A stretch of 64,000 nt of DNA from Gemmatimonadota bacterium (GCA_022826685.1 JAJDUL010000018.1:39752-103751), one strand, 5' to 3'. Shown: positions 51,603 through 60,799, counted from the stretch's first letter. Program-made: numbers and translations. The notes: generated from the sequence alone by a model not told the origin.

Positions 51603-52856
51603 TCAGGACTTCAGGAGGCTGGAAGGGTCGTAGCCCGTGCCCCGCAGGATGCGCTCCACGGCCTCCCCGAGCTTCGAGTTCGGCGTGGAGGCGCCCGCCG
51701 TGATGCCGATGCTGATGTTGCCGTCCGGCAGCCAGGCGTCTTCCGTTACCGTCTCATCGGTCCCGATCCGCTTGTGGCTGATGCGCCCCCGCACGGTGTC
51801 GATGCAGGCGGCGTCCTCGATGTGATACGTCGTCGTGTACAGCCCGCAGAGGTACGCGAGCTGGTTCGTGTTCGAGGAGTTGTAGCCTCCGATCACGACC
51901 ATGAGGTCCGGCGGATCCTCCATCATTTCCTTCACGGCGTCCTGCCGCTTCTGGGTGGCCGAGCAGATCGTGTCGAAGCTGCGGAACCGTTCCGTCATCT
52001 CCTCCGGACCCCACCGGTCCACGATCGCCTCGCCGAGTTGCGCCGCGATGGCCAACGACTCGGAGGCCAGCATCGTCGTCTGGTTGGCGACGCCGATCTT
52101 CCCGAGATGGAGGTCGGGATCGAACCCGTCGGACACCGATTCCGCGAACGACTCCATGAAGGAAGCCCGTTCCCCTTCTCCGCGGATATACGCGCAGACG
52201 AACTGGGCCTGCTCCATGTCGCGTACGATGAGGAACTTCCCGTTTTCGTGCTTCAGGACCTGGGAACTCGTGGCCCGCGTCTCCTCGTGCCAGTGCTTGC
52301 CGTGGATGATCGAGGTGAAACCATCGCGGGCGTAGCCGTCGACCCGCTTCCACACGTTGAGCACCGAGCCGCACGTCGTGTCGACGAGAATGCAGTCGAG
52401 GGACCGCAACGCCTCGAAATCGTGCAGCGTCACACCGAAGGCCGGAATGATCACGACATCGTCCTCGGTGACGCCGCTGAAATCGAACTCCCCGTCGTCG
52501 GAAGGATAGAGGAACTCGATCTCCATCTCCTGGAGCCGGCGGTTCACGTGCGGGTTGTGGATGATCTCGCCCACGAGGAGGATCCGCCGATCCGGAAACT
52601 TGCGGCGCGACTCGTATGCGTAGTCCACCGCACGGTCCACGCCGTAGCAGAAACCGGAACTCTTCGCGAGACGCAGGAGGATCCTCCCGGCCTGAAGCTC
52701 GAAGTCCCGCTCCCTGATGAGGGAGACGATGGCGCTTCCGTACTCGAAATCGATCACCGGCTGGATCTCCTTCTTCAGACCCAGCCCGCGCCGGTAATAA
52801 CGTTCGTCCGCGGTCGACGTCTTGCGACCGCCCGCACTCAGTGTCTGTTTCGTCAT
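51603..52856 (-). CDS. ispH: 4-hydroxy-3-methylbut-2-enyl diphosphate reductase, long form
   Basis: 417 aa from ATG 52854-52856. Last step of the MEP isoprenoid pathway; [4Fe-4S] ligands Cys70 (GFCYGVDRA), Cys162 (TTCGS) and Cys298 (TICSATQKRQDAV). About 100 residues longer than E. coli IspH, with an N-terminal extension and inserts, as in plant and some bacterial forms. The promoter TTGGCA-N17-CATCTT ends 6 nt before the ATG, so the mRNA is probably leaderless. Convergent with the TPP decarboxylase. Confidence 0.92.
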   Translation of the reverse strand: MTKQTLSAGGRKTSTADERYYRRGLGLKKEIQPVIDFEYGSAIVSLIRERDFELQAGRILLRLAKSSGFCYGVDRAVDYAYESRRKFPDRRILLVGEIIHNPHVNRRLQEMEIEFLYPSDDGEFDFSGVTEDDVVIIPAFGVTLHDFEALRSLDCILVDTTCGSVLNVWKRVDGYARDGFTSIIHGKHWHEETRATSSQVLKHENGKFLIVRDMEQAQFVCAYIRGEGERASFMESFAESVSDGFDPDLHLGKIGVANQTTMLASESLAIAAQLGEAIVDRWGPEEMTERFRSFDTICSATQKRQDAVKEMMEDPPDLMVVIGGYNSSNTNQLAYLCGLYTTTYHIEDAACIDTVRGRISHKRIGTDETVTEDAWLPDGNISIGITAGASTPNSKLGEAVERILRGTGYDPSSLLKS

Positions 52857-52862
52857 ACCCTG

Positions 52863-52891
52863 AAGATGGCGAAGTCCCGCGCGGCTGCCAA
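52863..52891 (-). promoter_or_regulatory. Sigma70-type promoter of ispH, leaderless
   Basis: Minus strand TTGGCA (52886-52891), 17-nt spacer, CATCTT (52863-52868), then 6 nt to ATG 52856. The transcript would start at or near the ATG. The spacing matches pfkA at 56613-56641. Confidence 0.55.
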
Positions 52892-53028
52892 GCAAGCGCC
52901 GTCGCCTGCCGTCTTGACGCACACCGCTCGCATCGGCAGACCTCTACGGGCGTCGTTGCGCCAGATCGGCGGATCCAGGGGTCAGACCAGCGAAACCGGC
53001 GGGCCCGAAACCTGCACCGGAAGACGCG

Positions 53029-53120
53029 AATCCGACGGGCGCAGGCACGACAATCCGACGGGCGTAAGCGCGTCAATCCGACGGGCGTAAGCGCGTCAAT
53101 CCGGCGGGCGTACGCACGTC
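53029..53120. repeat. Four 23-bp tandem repeats upstream of lon
   Basis: Units at 53029, 53052, 53075 and 53098, each 23 bp, begin AATCCGACGGGCG and end with a GYGYGWC-like block; units 2 and 3 are identical. They end 26 nt before the lon ATG. The rest of 52892-53028 shows no gene. May be a regulatory array or slippage product. Confidence 0.9.
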
Positions 53121-53146
53121 GCGCGAGGACATAGAGCTACGCGAGC

Positions 53147-55864
53147 ATGAGCGAAGAAAACGGACGCAAGGATCAGGCCGAAGCGCTGCCCGCCGAAAAC
53201 GGCGGCGTTCTGGTCGAGATGAAGGTCGCCGAGGTCGAGGGCGCCGAGGCCGCGGGTCCCGCCGAAGGGACGGAACCCGAACGCCGGAGCGACTCGAAGC
53301 GCCTGCGGCTGCCCGTACTCCCCCTCCGGGGCACGGTCGTGTTCCCCGCCGTGGCCGCGCCGATCGCCGCGGGCCGGGACAAGACCATGAAGGCCATCGA
53401 CCGGGCGATCGCGGGGGACAAGCTGCTCTTCGCCGTCGCTCAGCTCGATGCCGAAGTCGAGAGGCCGGACCCCGAGCACCTGTACCGCATCGGGACCGTG
53501 TGCCGAATCGCCCAGATGCAGAAGGTGCCCGGCGGCATCCAGATGGTCATCCAGGGAGACACCCGCGCCGCCGCCCTCGAGTATGCCGAGCGCGACGGAT
53601 TCCTCGAGGTCGTCGCGCGGGAGATGGACGACATGGATCCGCTCGACCCTGACGAGCGTGCCTTCGCGGCTCTCTACAAGGAGGTCCACGAGAGAGCCGC
53701 GGAAGTCAGCCGCCTGCGCGGCGTCCCGAAGGAGATCGTCGATCACCTCCTGGGCGGGGTGTCGACGCCCGGCGAACTGGCCGATCTCGTCGCCTTCTAC
53801 ACGGAGCTCGAGGTCGAGCAGAAGCAGGAGCTTCTCGAGACCCTCTCCGTCGAGGCGCGGCTGCGCTCGCTTCTCGTGCACCTGCAGAAGCAGATCGGTC
53901 TGCTGGAGGCGCAGGAGGAGATCCGCGAGCAGGTGCAGGAGGAGCTGGGGGAGAGGCAGCGCGAGATCTTCCTCCGCGAGCAGATGAAGGCGATCCAGAA
54001 GGAGCTGGGCGAGGACATCGACTTCCAGGAGACGAACGATCTCCGCGAGCGCATCGAGGCGCTCGAGTTGCCGGAGGAGGCGCGCCAGGAAGTCGACCGC
54101 GAACTTCGGCGGCTCGAGCGCATCCCGCGCGAGTCGGCGGAGGCCCAGGTCGTGCGGACGTACCTGGAGATCGTCGCGGACCTCCCCTGGTCCGAGACGA
54201 CCGAGGAACAGCTCGACATCCCTCGCGCCGAGGAGATCCTGGAACGGGACCACTACGGACTGCGCGACGTGAAGGACCGGGTCCTCGATTTCCTCGCGGT
54301 CCGGAAGCTCCAGGAAGAGGCGCGGTTGCGGGAGATTCGCGAGCGGGAGGCCGAGGAGGCGGAGGCGGGCGGCGGCGGGGAGGCGGACGGCGGCGCGGAG
54401 GGGGACGGCCGCGCGGAGGGGGCTGACGACGCGGAGACCGAGGCGTCGGGGAACGGCGACGCGCCGGACGAGGCGGAGGCGGCGGCCTCCGATGGGGAGG
54501 AATCCGACGAGGCGGAGGCCGACCCGGTGCCGGGATACGAGGACGACCGCGCGGGGGAGACGCTGCTCTTCGTCGGACCGCCGGGCGTGGGCAAGACCTC
54601 CATCGCCCGTTCCATCGCCGACGCCATGGGCCGCAAGTACGTCCGCGTGTCGCTGGGCGGGGCGCGCGACGAGGCGGACATCCGGGGACATCGACGCACG
54701 TACGTGGGCGCGATGGCCGGCCGCATCATCGAGGGACTGAAGCGGGCGGGGACGAAGAACCCCGTGTTCCTCCTGGACGAGATCGACAAGCTGGGCGTGT
54801 CGTTCCAGGGCGACCCCTCGGCGGCGCTGATGGAGGTGCTCGATCCGGCGCAGAACGAGGCCTTCGTCGACCACTACCTCGGGGTGCCGTTCGATCTCTC
54901 GCAGGTGCTCTTCATCGCCACGGCGAACGTCTTCGAGCAGATCCCCGGACCCCTCCGCGACCGGATGGAGTCGATCGAGTTCCGCGGCTACACGGAAGCG
55001 GAGAAGCTCGAGATCGCGCGCCGCTTCCTCCTGCCCCGGCAGAAGCGGCGGAACGGTCTGCTCCCGGAGCAGCTCGAGGTCGATGAGGGCGCGATCCGTG
55101 CGATCATCACCCGCTACACCCGCGAGGCCGGCGTGCGGCAGCTCGAACGCGAACTCGGGTCCGTCTGCCGGAAGTCGGCGCGGAAGATCGCGACGGGATC
55201 CTCGGAGGCGGCGGTGGGTGCGGACGACCTGCGCGAACTGCTGGGCCGGCCGAAGGTGCATGCGGCCGAGAAGATGGAGGAGGACACGGTCGGCGTGGCG
55301 ACGGGCATGTTCTACACACCCGTGGGCGGCGACATCATGCTCGTCGAGACGAGGGTCCTGAAGGGCAAGGAGGGGCTCGTTCTCACGGGGCAGCTCGGCG
55401 ACGTCATGAAGGAGAGCGCGCAGGCCGCCCTCACCTTTTCCCGCAGCCATGCGAACGGGCTCGATCTCACGGAGGAACGGCTGCGGGATCACGAGATTCA
55501 CATTCACGTCCCGGCCGGCGCCATCCCCAAGGAAGGACCGTCGGCGGGCATCGCCATGGCGGTGGCCCTCGTGAGTGCCCTGGGCGACCACCCGGTGAGG
55601 CACGACGTCGCCATGACGGGCGAGATCACGCTCTCCGGACGGGTGCTCCCGATCGGCGGCGTGAAGGAGAAGGTGCTCGGGGCCGCCCGCGCGGGGATCA
55701 ACGAGATCATCCTCCCGGCGGTCAACGAGGGCGACCTGGAGGATCTCCCGGATCATGTGTGCGAGCAGCTCGAGTTCCACCTGGTGGAGACGCTCGACGA
55801 AGCGCTCGCGGCGGCGCTGGCCAACGGCTCGCTCGAGGGAGGGGCGCTCGCCTTTGCGGAGTAG
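53147..55864 (+). CDS. lon: ATP-dependent Lon protease with acidic insertion
   Basis: 905 aa from ATG 53147. N-terminal substrate domain (LPVLPLRGTVVFPAVAAPI), coiled coil (IREQVQEELGERQREIFLRE), AAA+ with Walker A GPPGVGKT at 477-484 and FLLDEIDKLG, and the Lon-type serine-lysine protease with Ser799 (KEGPSAG) and Lys842 (GVKEKVLG). Degrades misfolded and regulatory proteins. Between AVRKLQEEA and ETLLFVGPPG lies an unusual Glu/Ala/Gly-rich stretch of about 80 residues (about 390-470), where other Lon proteins have only a few residues. Tandem repeats lie just upstream. Confidence 0.93.
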   Translation: MSEENGRKDQAEALPAENGGVLVEMKVAEVEGAEAAGPAEGTEPERRSDSKRLRLPVLPLRGTVVFPAVAAPIAAGRDKTMKAIDRAIAGDKLLFAVAQLDAEVERPDPEHLYRIGTVCRIAQMQKVPGGIQMVIQGDTRAAALEYAERDGFLEVVAREMDDMDPLDPDERAFAALYKEVHERAAEVSRLRGVPKEIVDHLLGGVSTPGELADLVAFYTELEVEQKQELLETLSVEARLRSLLVHLQKQIGLLEAQEEIREQVQEELGERQREIFLREQMKAIQKELGEDIDFQETNDLRERIEALELPEEARQEVDRELRRLERIPRESAEAQVVRTYLEIVADLPWSETTEEQLDIPRAEEILERDHYGLRDVKDRVLDFLAVRKLQEEARLREIREREAEEAEAGGGGEADGGAEGDGRAEGADDAETEASGNGDAPDEAEAAASDGEESDEAEADPVPGYEDDRAGETLLFVGPPGVGKTSIARSIADAMGRKYVRVSLGGARDEADIRGHRRTYVGAMAGRIIEGLKRAGTKNPVFLLDEIDKLGVSFQGDPSAALMEVLDPAQNEAFVDHYLGVPFDLSQVLFIATANVFEQIPGPLRDRMESIEFRGYTEAEKLEIARRFLLPRQKRRNGLLPEQLEVDEGAIRAIITRYTREAGVRQLERELGSVCRKSARKIATGSSEAAVGADDLRELLGRPKVHAAEKMEEDTVGVATGMFYTPVGGDIMLVETRVLKGKEGLVLTGQLGDVMKESAQAALTFSRSHANGLDLTEERLRDHEIHIHVPAGAIPKEGPSAGIAMAVALVSALGDHPVRHDVAMTGEITLSGRVLPIGGVKEKVLGAARAGINEIILPAVNEGDLEDLPDHVCEQLEFHLVETLDEALAAALANGSLEGGALAFAE

Positions 55865-55882
55865 CGGGCGGGAAGCCTCCGG

Positions 55883-56557
55883 CTAGGCGTCCGCCTCCGG
55901 TCCCGCCACGTATCCGACGATGTCCTCGATCGCGTCGAGCATGATGTGCGGGCGTTCGATCACCAGTTCCCGTTCCGAGAACGGCCCCCATAGCGCGGCG
56001 ATCGTCGTCACGCCGGCCGCGTGCCCCGCCCGCATGTCCCACACCGAGTCGCCCACGTAGGCGGCGGTTTCGGCGTCGGCTTCCAGCCGCTCCAGCGCCA
56101 GGCGGATGGGGGCCGGGTCGGGCTTGTGCGGCACGGGTTCATCTGACGTCACGATCACGTCGAACAGCGCCTGGTCCAGCGCACACGCCGCCAGGCTTCG
56201 GGCCGTGCCGGCACTCGCCTTGCTCGTGACGACGCCCAGGCGCACGCCTTTTTCACGGAGTTGAACGAGCGTCTCGGCGACCAGCGGAAAGGAACGGATC
56301 AGCCGCTCGTGTTCCCGGAAGTTGTGGTCGATGTAGGTGTCGACCATGGCCTGAACTTCCTCGGCCGTGTCCACGAGATAGCCCAGCTGGGTCCGCAGCG
56401 GCTGGCCCAGCGTCCTCAGCCACACCTCGTCCGGAGGGGGGTCCTCGAAGTGGATCCTCATCGTATGGCGCCAGGACTCGGCGATGAGGTGGGTCGAGTC
56501 CACGAGGGTGCCGTCGAGGTCGAACAGGATCGTGTCCAGCGGGCGGCGCGGTGACAT
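55883..56557 (-). CDS. HAD-family hydrolase (phosphoglycolate phosphatase/PpaX-like)
   Basis: 224 aa from ATG 56555-56557. HAD motifs: DLDGTLVDS (I), GVVTSKAS (II), KPDPAPI (III, Lys) and YVGDSVWDMRAGHAAGV (IV). Cap domain between motifs I and II is of the phosphoglycolate phosphatase/PpaX type. Upstream TTGACG-N17-CACCCT ends 8 nt from the ATG. Divergent from pfkA; convergent with lon. Substrate not determinable. Confidence 0.85.
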   Translation of the reverse strand: MSPRRPLDTILFDLDGTLVDSTHLIAESWRHTMRIHFEDPPPDEVWLRTLGQPLRTQLGYLVDTAEEVQAMVDTYIDHNFREHERLIRSFPLVAETLVQLREKGVRLGVVTSKASAGTARSLAACALDQALFDVIVTSDEPVPHKPDPAPIRLALERLEADAETAAYVGDSVWDMRAGHAAGVTTIAALWGPFSERELVIERPHIMLDAIEDIVGYVAGPEADA

Positions 56558-56612
56558 GGGGAGCGAGGGTGCCGACCCGCGGGCGCAGCGTCAACCCCTG
56601 CAGCTGCCGGCT

Positions 56613-56641
56613 TTGCCACGCGCTGCCGCAGCGCCGATAAT
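56613..56641 (+). promoter_or_regulatory. Sigma70-type promoter of pfkA, leaderless
   Basis: TTGCCA (56613-56618), 17-nt spacer, GATAAT (56636-56641), then 6 nt to ATG 56648. No ribosome binding site fits between. The layout equals that of ispH. Confidence 0.6.
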
Positions 56642-56647
56642 CGGGCC

Positions 56648-57814
56648 ATGAACGAGAGGAAGGCTGTACCCGGCGAGGACGATCCCGGGACGACCGCAGC
56701 ACGCGGGGGCGGAGCGGGAGAGATCAAGAAGATCGCGATCAACACCGGCGGAGGCGACGCGCCGGGGCTGAACGCGGTGATCCGGGCCATCGTGTTGAGC
56801 GCCCGCCGCCGCGGCTGGAGCGTGGTGGGCATCGAGAACGGCTACGGGGGGCTGCTGCCCGACGATCCCGGGCGGGTGATTCCGCTCGGGGCCGATGAGG
56901 TGCGGGGGATCACGCACCGCGGCGGGACGATTCTGGGCACGACGAACCGCTCCGACCCGTTCGCGTGGCCGGTGCGCCAGCCGGACGGTTCGATCGAAGC
57001 GCGGGACCGGTCCGGCGAGATCATCGAGAGCCTCGGGGAGCATGGCATCGATGCGCTGATCGCGATCGGCGGCGACGGCAGTCTCGATCTCGCGCACCGG
57101 CTGTCGAAGCGGGGGCTCCCGGTGGTCGGCGTGCCGAAGACGATCGACAATGACCTCTGCGGAACGAGCCTCACGTTCGGGTTCCTCACGGCGGTGGCGA
57201 CGGCGACCGACGCGATCGGGAAGCTTCACTCCACGGCGGAGAGCCACCGCCGCGTCATGGTGGTGGAAGTGATGGGTCGGGACGCCGGCTGGATCGCGCT
57301 CTACAGCGGGCTGGCGGGCTCGGCCGACGTCATCCTCATCCCCGAGATTCCTTTCGACATCGATAGAGTGTGCGACAAGATCCGGGAGCGTGAGGCCGCG
57401 GGACGCGACTTCAGCATCGTCTGCGTGGCGGAAGGCGCCACGCCCGCCGGAGGCGAGATGGTGACGAAGACCGTCCACGGTGGCGGGGACGACCAGGAGC
57501 GGCTGGGCGGGCTGGGCGACATGGTGGCGCGCGAGATTGCCCGGCGCACGGGGAAGGAGACGCGGTCGCTGACGCTGGGGCATCTGCAGCGCGGCGGCAC
57601 GCCGACCTCCTACGACCGCGTGATCTCGCTGCGCTTCGGCGCCGCCGCCGTGCGGTGCGTGGCCCGCGGCCGATTCGGGACGATGGTCGCACTCGATCCG
57701 CCGCACGTACGCGCGATCCCGCTCGGCGAGGCGCTCACCAATCTCAAGCTGGTGCCGGTGGACGGCGACATCGTGATGACCGCCCAGGCGATCGGGGTCA
57801 GCCTCGGCGACTGA
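56648..57814 (+). CDS. pfkA: 6-phosphofructokinase (PFKA family, Gly/Lys mixed type)
   Basis: 388 aa from ATG 56648. Phosphorylates fructose 6-phosphate. NTGGGDAPGLNAVIRAIV (32-49), GGDGS (141-145) and PKTIDND (163-169) around the catalytic Asp. Gly144 equals E. coli Gly104, expected for ATP use, while Lys164 stands at E. coli Gly124, a residue seen in PPi-dependent enzymes; such mixed forms form their own PFK group. About 25 extra N-terminal residues. Downstream of a clear leaderless promoter. Phosphoryl donor probably ATP, not certain. Confidence 0.9.
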   Translation: MNERKAVPGEDDPGTTAARGGGAGEIKKIAINTGGGDAPGLNAVIRAIVLSARRRGWSVVGIENGYGGLLPDDPGRVIPLGADEVRGITHRGGTILGTTNRSDPFAWPVRQPDGSIEARDRSGEIIESLGEHGIDALIAIGGDGSLDLAHRLSKRGLPVVGVPKTIDNDLCGTSLTFGFLTAVATATDAIGKLHSTAESHRRVMVVEVMGRDAGWIALYSGLAGSADVILIPEIPFDIDRVCDKIREREAAGRDFSIVCVAEGATPAGGEMVTKTVHGGGDDQERLGGLGDMVAREIARRTGKETRSLTLGHLQRGGTPTSYDRVISLRFGAAAVRCVARGRFGTMVALDPPHVRAIPLGEALTNLKLVPVDGDIVMTAQAIGVSLGD

Positions 57815-57847
57815 CCCCGGGGGCCGGGCGGGTATGACTCGGGGCGG

Positions 57848-58459
57848 TCAGCCCGTGGCGGCGGCGTAGCGGGCGGCCACCGCGCCCCAGTCCACGACAT
57901 CCCAGAACGCGGCGAGGTAGTCCGCCCGCCGGTTCTGGTAGTTCAGGTAGTACGCGTGCTCCCACACGTCCACGCCCAGGAGCGGCGTGTCTCCCTGCAT
58001 CAGCGGGCTGTCCTGGTTCGCGGTGGAGTACACGGAGAGTTCGCCGCCGCTCCCGGCCACGAGCCACGCCCAGCCGCTGCCGAAGCGGGTGAGCCCCGCC
58101 TGCTGGAACGCCGCCTTGAAGTCGTCGAAGGAGCCGCAGGCGCCGTCGACCGCGGCCGCGAGGTCGCCCGAGGGGCCCCCGCCGCCGTTCGGAGACATGG
58201 ACGTCCAGAACAGCGAGTGGTTCGAGTGGCCGCCGCCGTGGTTCCGCACCGCGCCGCGGATCGATTCGGGCACGTTGTCGATGCCGCGCAGCAGGGCCTC
58301 CAGCGAGAGGCTCGCGAGGTCGTCGTGACCCTCGAGCGCGCCGTTCAGCATGTTCACGTACACCTGGTGATGCTTGCCGTGGTGGATCTCCATCGTGCGC
58401 GCGTCGATCGTGGGTTCGAGCGCGTCGTGGGCGTACGGCAGGTCGGGCAAGGCGTGCAT
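57848..58459 (-). CDS. sodA: Superoxide dismutase, Mn/Fe type
   Basis: 203 aa from ATG 58457-58459 with an excellent ribosome binding site (GAGGAGGTAGG). Metal ligands His26, His81, Asp164 and His168 (DVWEHAYY). [11 protein letters not shown] and Gln149 in ANQDSP follow the Mn-type pattern. Cytoplasmic, no signal. Convergent with pfkA. Confidence 0.93.
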   Translation of the reverse strand: MHALPDLPYAHDALEPTIDARTMEIHHGKHHQVYVNMLNGALEGHDDLASLSLEALLRGIDNVPESIRGAVRNHGGGHSNHSLFWTSMSPNGGGGPSGDLAAAVDGACGSFDDFKAAFQQAGLTRFGSGWAWLVAGSGGELSVYSTANQDSPLMQGDTPLLGVDVWEHAYYLNYQNRRADYLAAFWDVVDWGAVAARYAAATG

Positions 58460-58480
58460 CCTACCTCCTCGGAATCAAGA

Positions 58481-58496
58481 GCCCCCGGTCGGGGGC
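58481..58496. promoter_or_regulatory. Inverted repeat before sodA
   Basis: GCCCCCG-GT-CGGGGGC, a perfect 7-bp stem 21 nt upstream of the sodA ATG. It may be an operator or leader hairpin. Nothing else is seen in 58497-58636. Confidence 0.3.
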
Positions 58497-58636
58497 CGGT
58501 GTGACGAATGCCGGGTTTTCTAAACGCTTCGGCAAGGTATGCGCGGGATGGGGATCGTGACCAGCCGCCCCGCCTGCCGCGTGCGGTGACCCGTTTCCCA
58601 CCTGTCTCGTCTTTCTCCTGTCCAATCGCTTCAACC

Positions 58637-59800
58637 ATGAGGGGAGGAATCGCGGTGGCGGGAAGATGTCGTGCCCGGGCAGCCCGCAGGCTGCTGGCGG
58701 CGGGGCTGCTCGTAGTGGCAGCCGCGGGTTGTGTGGAAGAACGGGGCATCGTCGGACCCCCGCTACCCGATCCTCCCTTCGATCCGGAGTTGGCGGCGAA
58801 CTCCATCTACTCGCTCCGGTTCGCCGCGGACAACGCGATCGTGGCGCAGGTGCGGACGATCGCCGAGGTGCTCGGGCTATCGGAACCCCGGGCGAATCGG
58901 GTCGCCCACTCGGAGCTCCGCGGCTCGTCCGACCGCGTCGATCTCCTCCGCGCGCTCGAGCCGCGGTCGCTCGAGCGGGCAGTGGCGAACGTTGCCGCGA
59001 GCCGCGCATCGGGCGCCAAGACCCCGCTCTTCCCGATCAACTATCTCGGCAAGGAGTTCATCTTCGACGCGTCCGTCGACGCGTACGTGGAGTACGGGGA
59101 CGGCGGCCCGGAGAACGGGGTCCGGTTCGAGTTGTATGTCGTCGATCTTTCCTCCGGTCTCCCCGCGCTTCCGCTGCAGCCGTTCGGATTCGTCGATCTC
59201 CTGGACGAGAGCGACGCTGTGTCCGCGCGGTTGCGGATGCGGGCCTTCGATACGAGCGGGGGCGGGACCCGGCGCGTCGCGGACTACCTCGTGGACGGCG
59301 CCTTCGCCTCCGACGCGAACGGGGTGTCGGTGAGCCTGCTCGCCGACGGCTTCGCGGAGGACCAGAACGGGCGCTTCGACTTCGAACTCGACGAGTTGCT
59401 GGAGTTCGATGACACGGCCGGCATGACGTATGTCACGTCGAAACACCGGGTGCTCTCGGCCGAGGGGACCGAGGTACGGCTGCAGGTCGGCGGCGGCCTG
59501 TCAGCGGATGGGTCGCACGCGGATCTCGTCTTCCGCATGGACATCGACGGCTCGGCCGGGCGGACGCTCGTCGACCTCGCCGTCGTGAACGGCGCACAGG
59601 AGGGAGAGATCCGCCAGGCGGGGCGCGTGGAAGCTCTCGTGGAGGGCACGGTGGAAGCGCCCGTCTTCATCGATGCCGCGGGACGGGGATTCACCAGTTC
59701 CGAACTCGCGGCCCTCGATGAGATCCTGTTCGGCATCGACGACGTGCTGGCCTTCGCGGGCGAGGCCTACGTTCCGCTCGCCGACCTCTTCGCCTACTGA
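58637..59800 (+). CDS. Lipoprotein of unknown function
   Basis: 387 aa from ATG 58637. Signal RRLLAAGLLVVAAAGC gives a lipidated Cys; the mature N-terminus is EERGIVGPPLPDPPFDPEL. Helical N-part (ADNAIVAQVRTIAEVLGLS), then a beta-rich domain with repeated FELYVVDLSSG, RMRAFDTSGGG, VFRMDIDGSAGR strands. No enzyme motif or family recognised. Convergent with the flavoprotein subunit gene (12 nt). Confidence 0.65.
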   Translation: MRGGIAVAGRCRARAARRLLAAGLLVVAAAGCVEERGIVGPPLPDPPFDPELAANSIYSLRFAADNAIVAQVRTIAEVLGLSEPRANRVAHSELRGSSDRVDLLRALEPRSLERAVANVAASRASGAKTPLFPINYLGKEFIFDASVDAYVEYGDGGPENGVRFELYVVDLSSGLPALPLQPFGFVDLLDESDAVSARLRMRAFDTSGGGTRRVADYLVDGAFASDANGVSVSLLADGFAEDQNGRFDFELDELLEFDDTAGMTYVTSKHRVLSAEGTEVRLQVGGGLSADGSHADLVFRMDIDGSAGRTLVDLAVVNGAQEGEIRQAGRVEALVEGTVEAPVFIDAAGRGFTSSELAALDEILFGIDDVLAFAGEAYVPLADLFAY

Positions 59801-59812
59801 GCCGTCAGCTCT

Positions 59813-60799
59813 TCAGGCGGCGGCGATCTCGTTGAGGGCGCGGCGGACGAGCACCGGGATCATGGCGCGGCGCCACTCCGGATCGACCGTGATGTTGGAG
59901 AGCGGGTGACACTGCCGGAACGCCTGCTCGGCCACCGCCTCGATCACGCTCGCGCCGAGGCGGTTCCCCACGGCGGCGTCCTCGACCTTCCCGACGTGGC
60001 GGGGATAGGCGCCCATCGCTGAGACGACGAGGCGAAAGTCGGACACGCGGCCGTCTTCATCGCGTCCGACGCGCACCGCCAGGTTGGCGAGCGGGAAATC
60101 GATGGCCGCGCGGGGCCGGAGTTTCTGAAACGCGACCTGTGTACCCGGGGGCGGCCGCGGAACACGGATCGCGACGACGAGTTCTCTCCTCCCGATGGAC
60201 CGGTTCCAGATCCCGTCGGAGGTGAAGAACTGCCGTATCGGCACGTCGCGTGTCCCGTCCTCGTCCGCGACTTCGAGGACCGCATCGAGCACCGCGAGCA
60301 CGGGAGGCGTATCCGCCGAGTGCGCCGCGACGCAGCGGGTGCCGCCCTTCACGACGTGGCAGAGGTCGCCGTCCTTCTTCAGGCAGTAGCCGAGCGCCTT
60401 CCGCCAGAACTTCGTCTGGTTGTAGTACGCGCACCGCGTGTCGAGACAGACGTTGCCGCCGATGGTGCCGACGCGCCGCAACTGCGGACCCGACACGAGT
60501 TCGGCGGCCCGGGCCAGGCTGGGGAGCTGCGCGAGGACGTCCGGGTGGGTCGCGACCGAAGTCAGCGTCTCCGCCGCCCCGATGCGGATTTCTTCCGCGG
60601 TGGAGGCGATCCCGCGCATCTCCCGCACGCGGCTGAGGGCGACGAGGTGGCCGGGCGTGAACAGCCCGTGCTTCATGTTGGGGACGAGGTCGGTCCCGCC
60701 GGCAATGGGCATCGCGTCGTCGCCATGGTCGGCGAGCAACGACAGCGCCTCGTCGAGCGCGCGCGGCATGTGGTATTCGTACGGATGAAGCCTGAGCAT
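59813..60799 (-). CDS. FAD-binding subunit of a xanthine-oxidase-family enzyme, 4-hydroxybenzoyl-CoA reductase beta type
   Basis: About 328 aa from ATG 60797-60799 (TTG 60808 possible). FAD motifs PIAGGTDLVPNMK and GTIGGNVCLDTRC. Cys123, 139, 147 and 156 in the inserted loop CAYYNQTKFWRKALGYCLKK ... CHVV ... C have the spacing of the extra [4Fe-4S] cluster of 4-hydroxybenzoyl-CoA reductase beta. The partner molybdopterin (alpha) and 2Fe-2S (gamma) subunits are not in the window, so its complex must be encoded elsewhere or it acts alone. Substrate unproven. Confidence 0.82.
   Translation of the reverse strand: MLRLHPYEYHMPRALDEALSLLADHGDDAMPIAGGTDLVPNMKHGLFTPGHLVALSRVREMRGIASTAEEIRIGAAETLTSVATHPDVLAQLPSLARAAELVSGPQLRRVGTIGGNVCLDTRCAYYNQTKFWRKALGYCLKKDGDLCHVVKGGTRCVAAHSADTPPVLAVLDAVLEVADEDGTRDVPIRQFFTSDGIWNRSIGRRELVVAIRVPRPPPGTQVAFQKLRPRAAIDFPLANLAVRVGRDEDGRVSDFRLVVSAMGAYPRHVGKVEDAAVGNRLGASVIEAVAEQAFRQCHPLSNITVDPEWRRAMIPVLVRRALNEIAAA

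Noticed and set aside
53029..53120. Possible CRISPR array
   Set aside because: The 23-bp units are directly adjacent with no spacers, and there are no cas genes.
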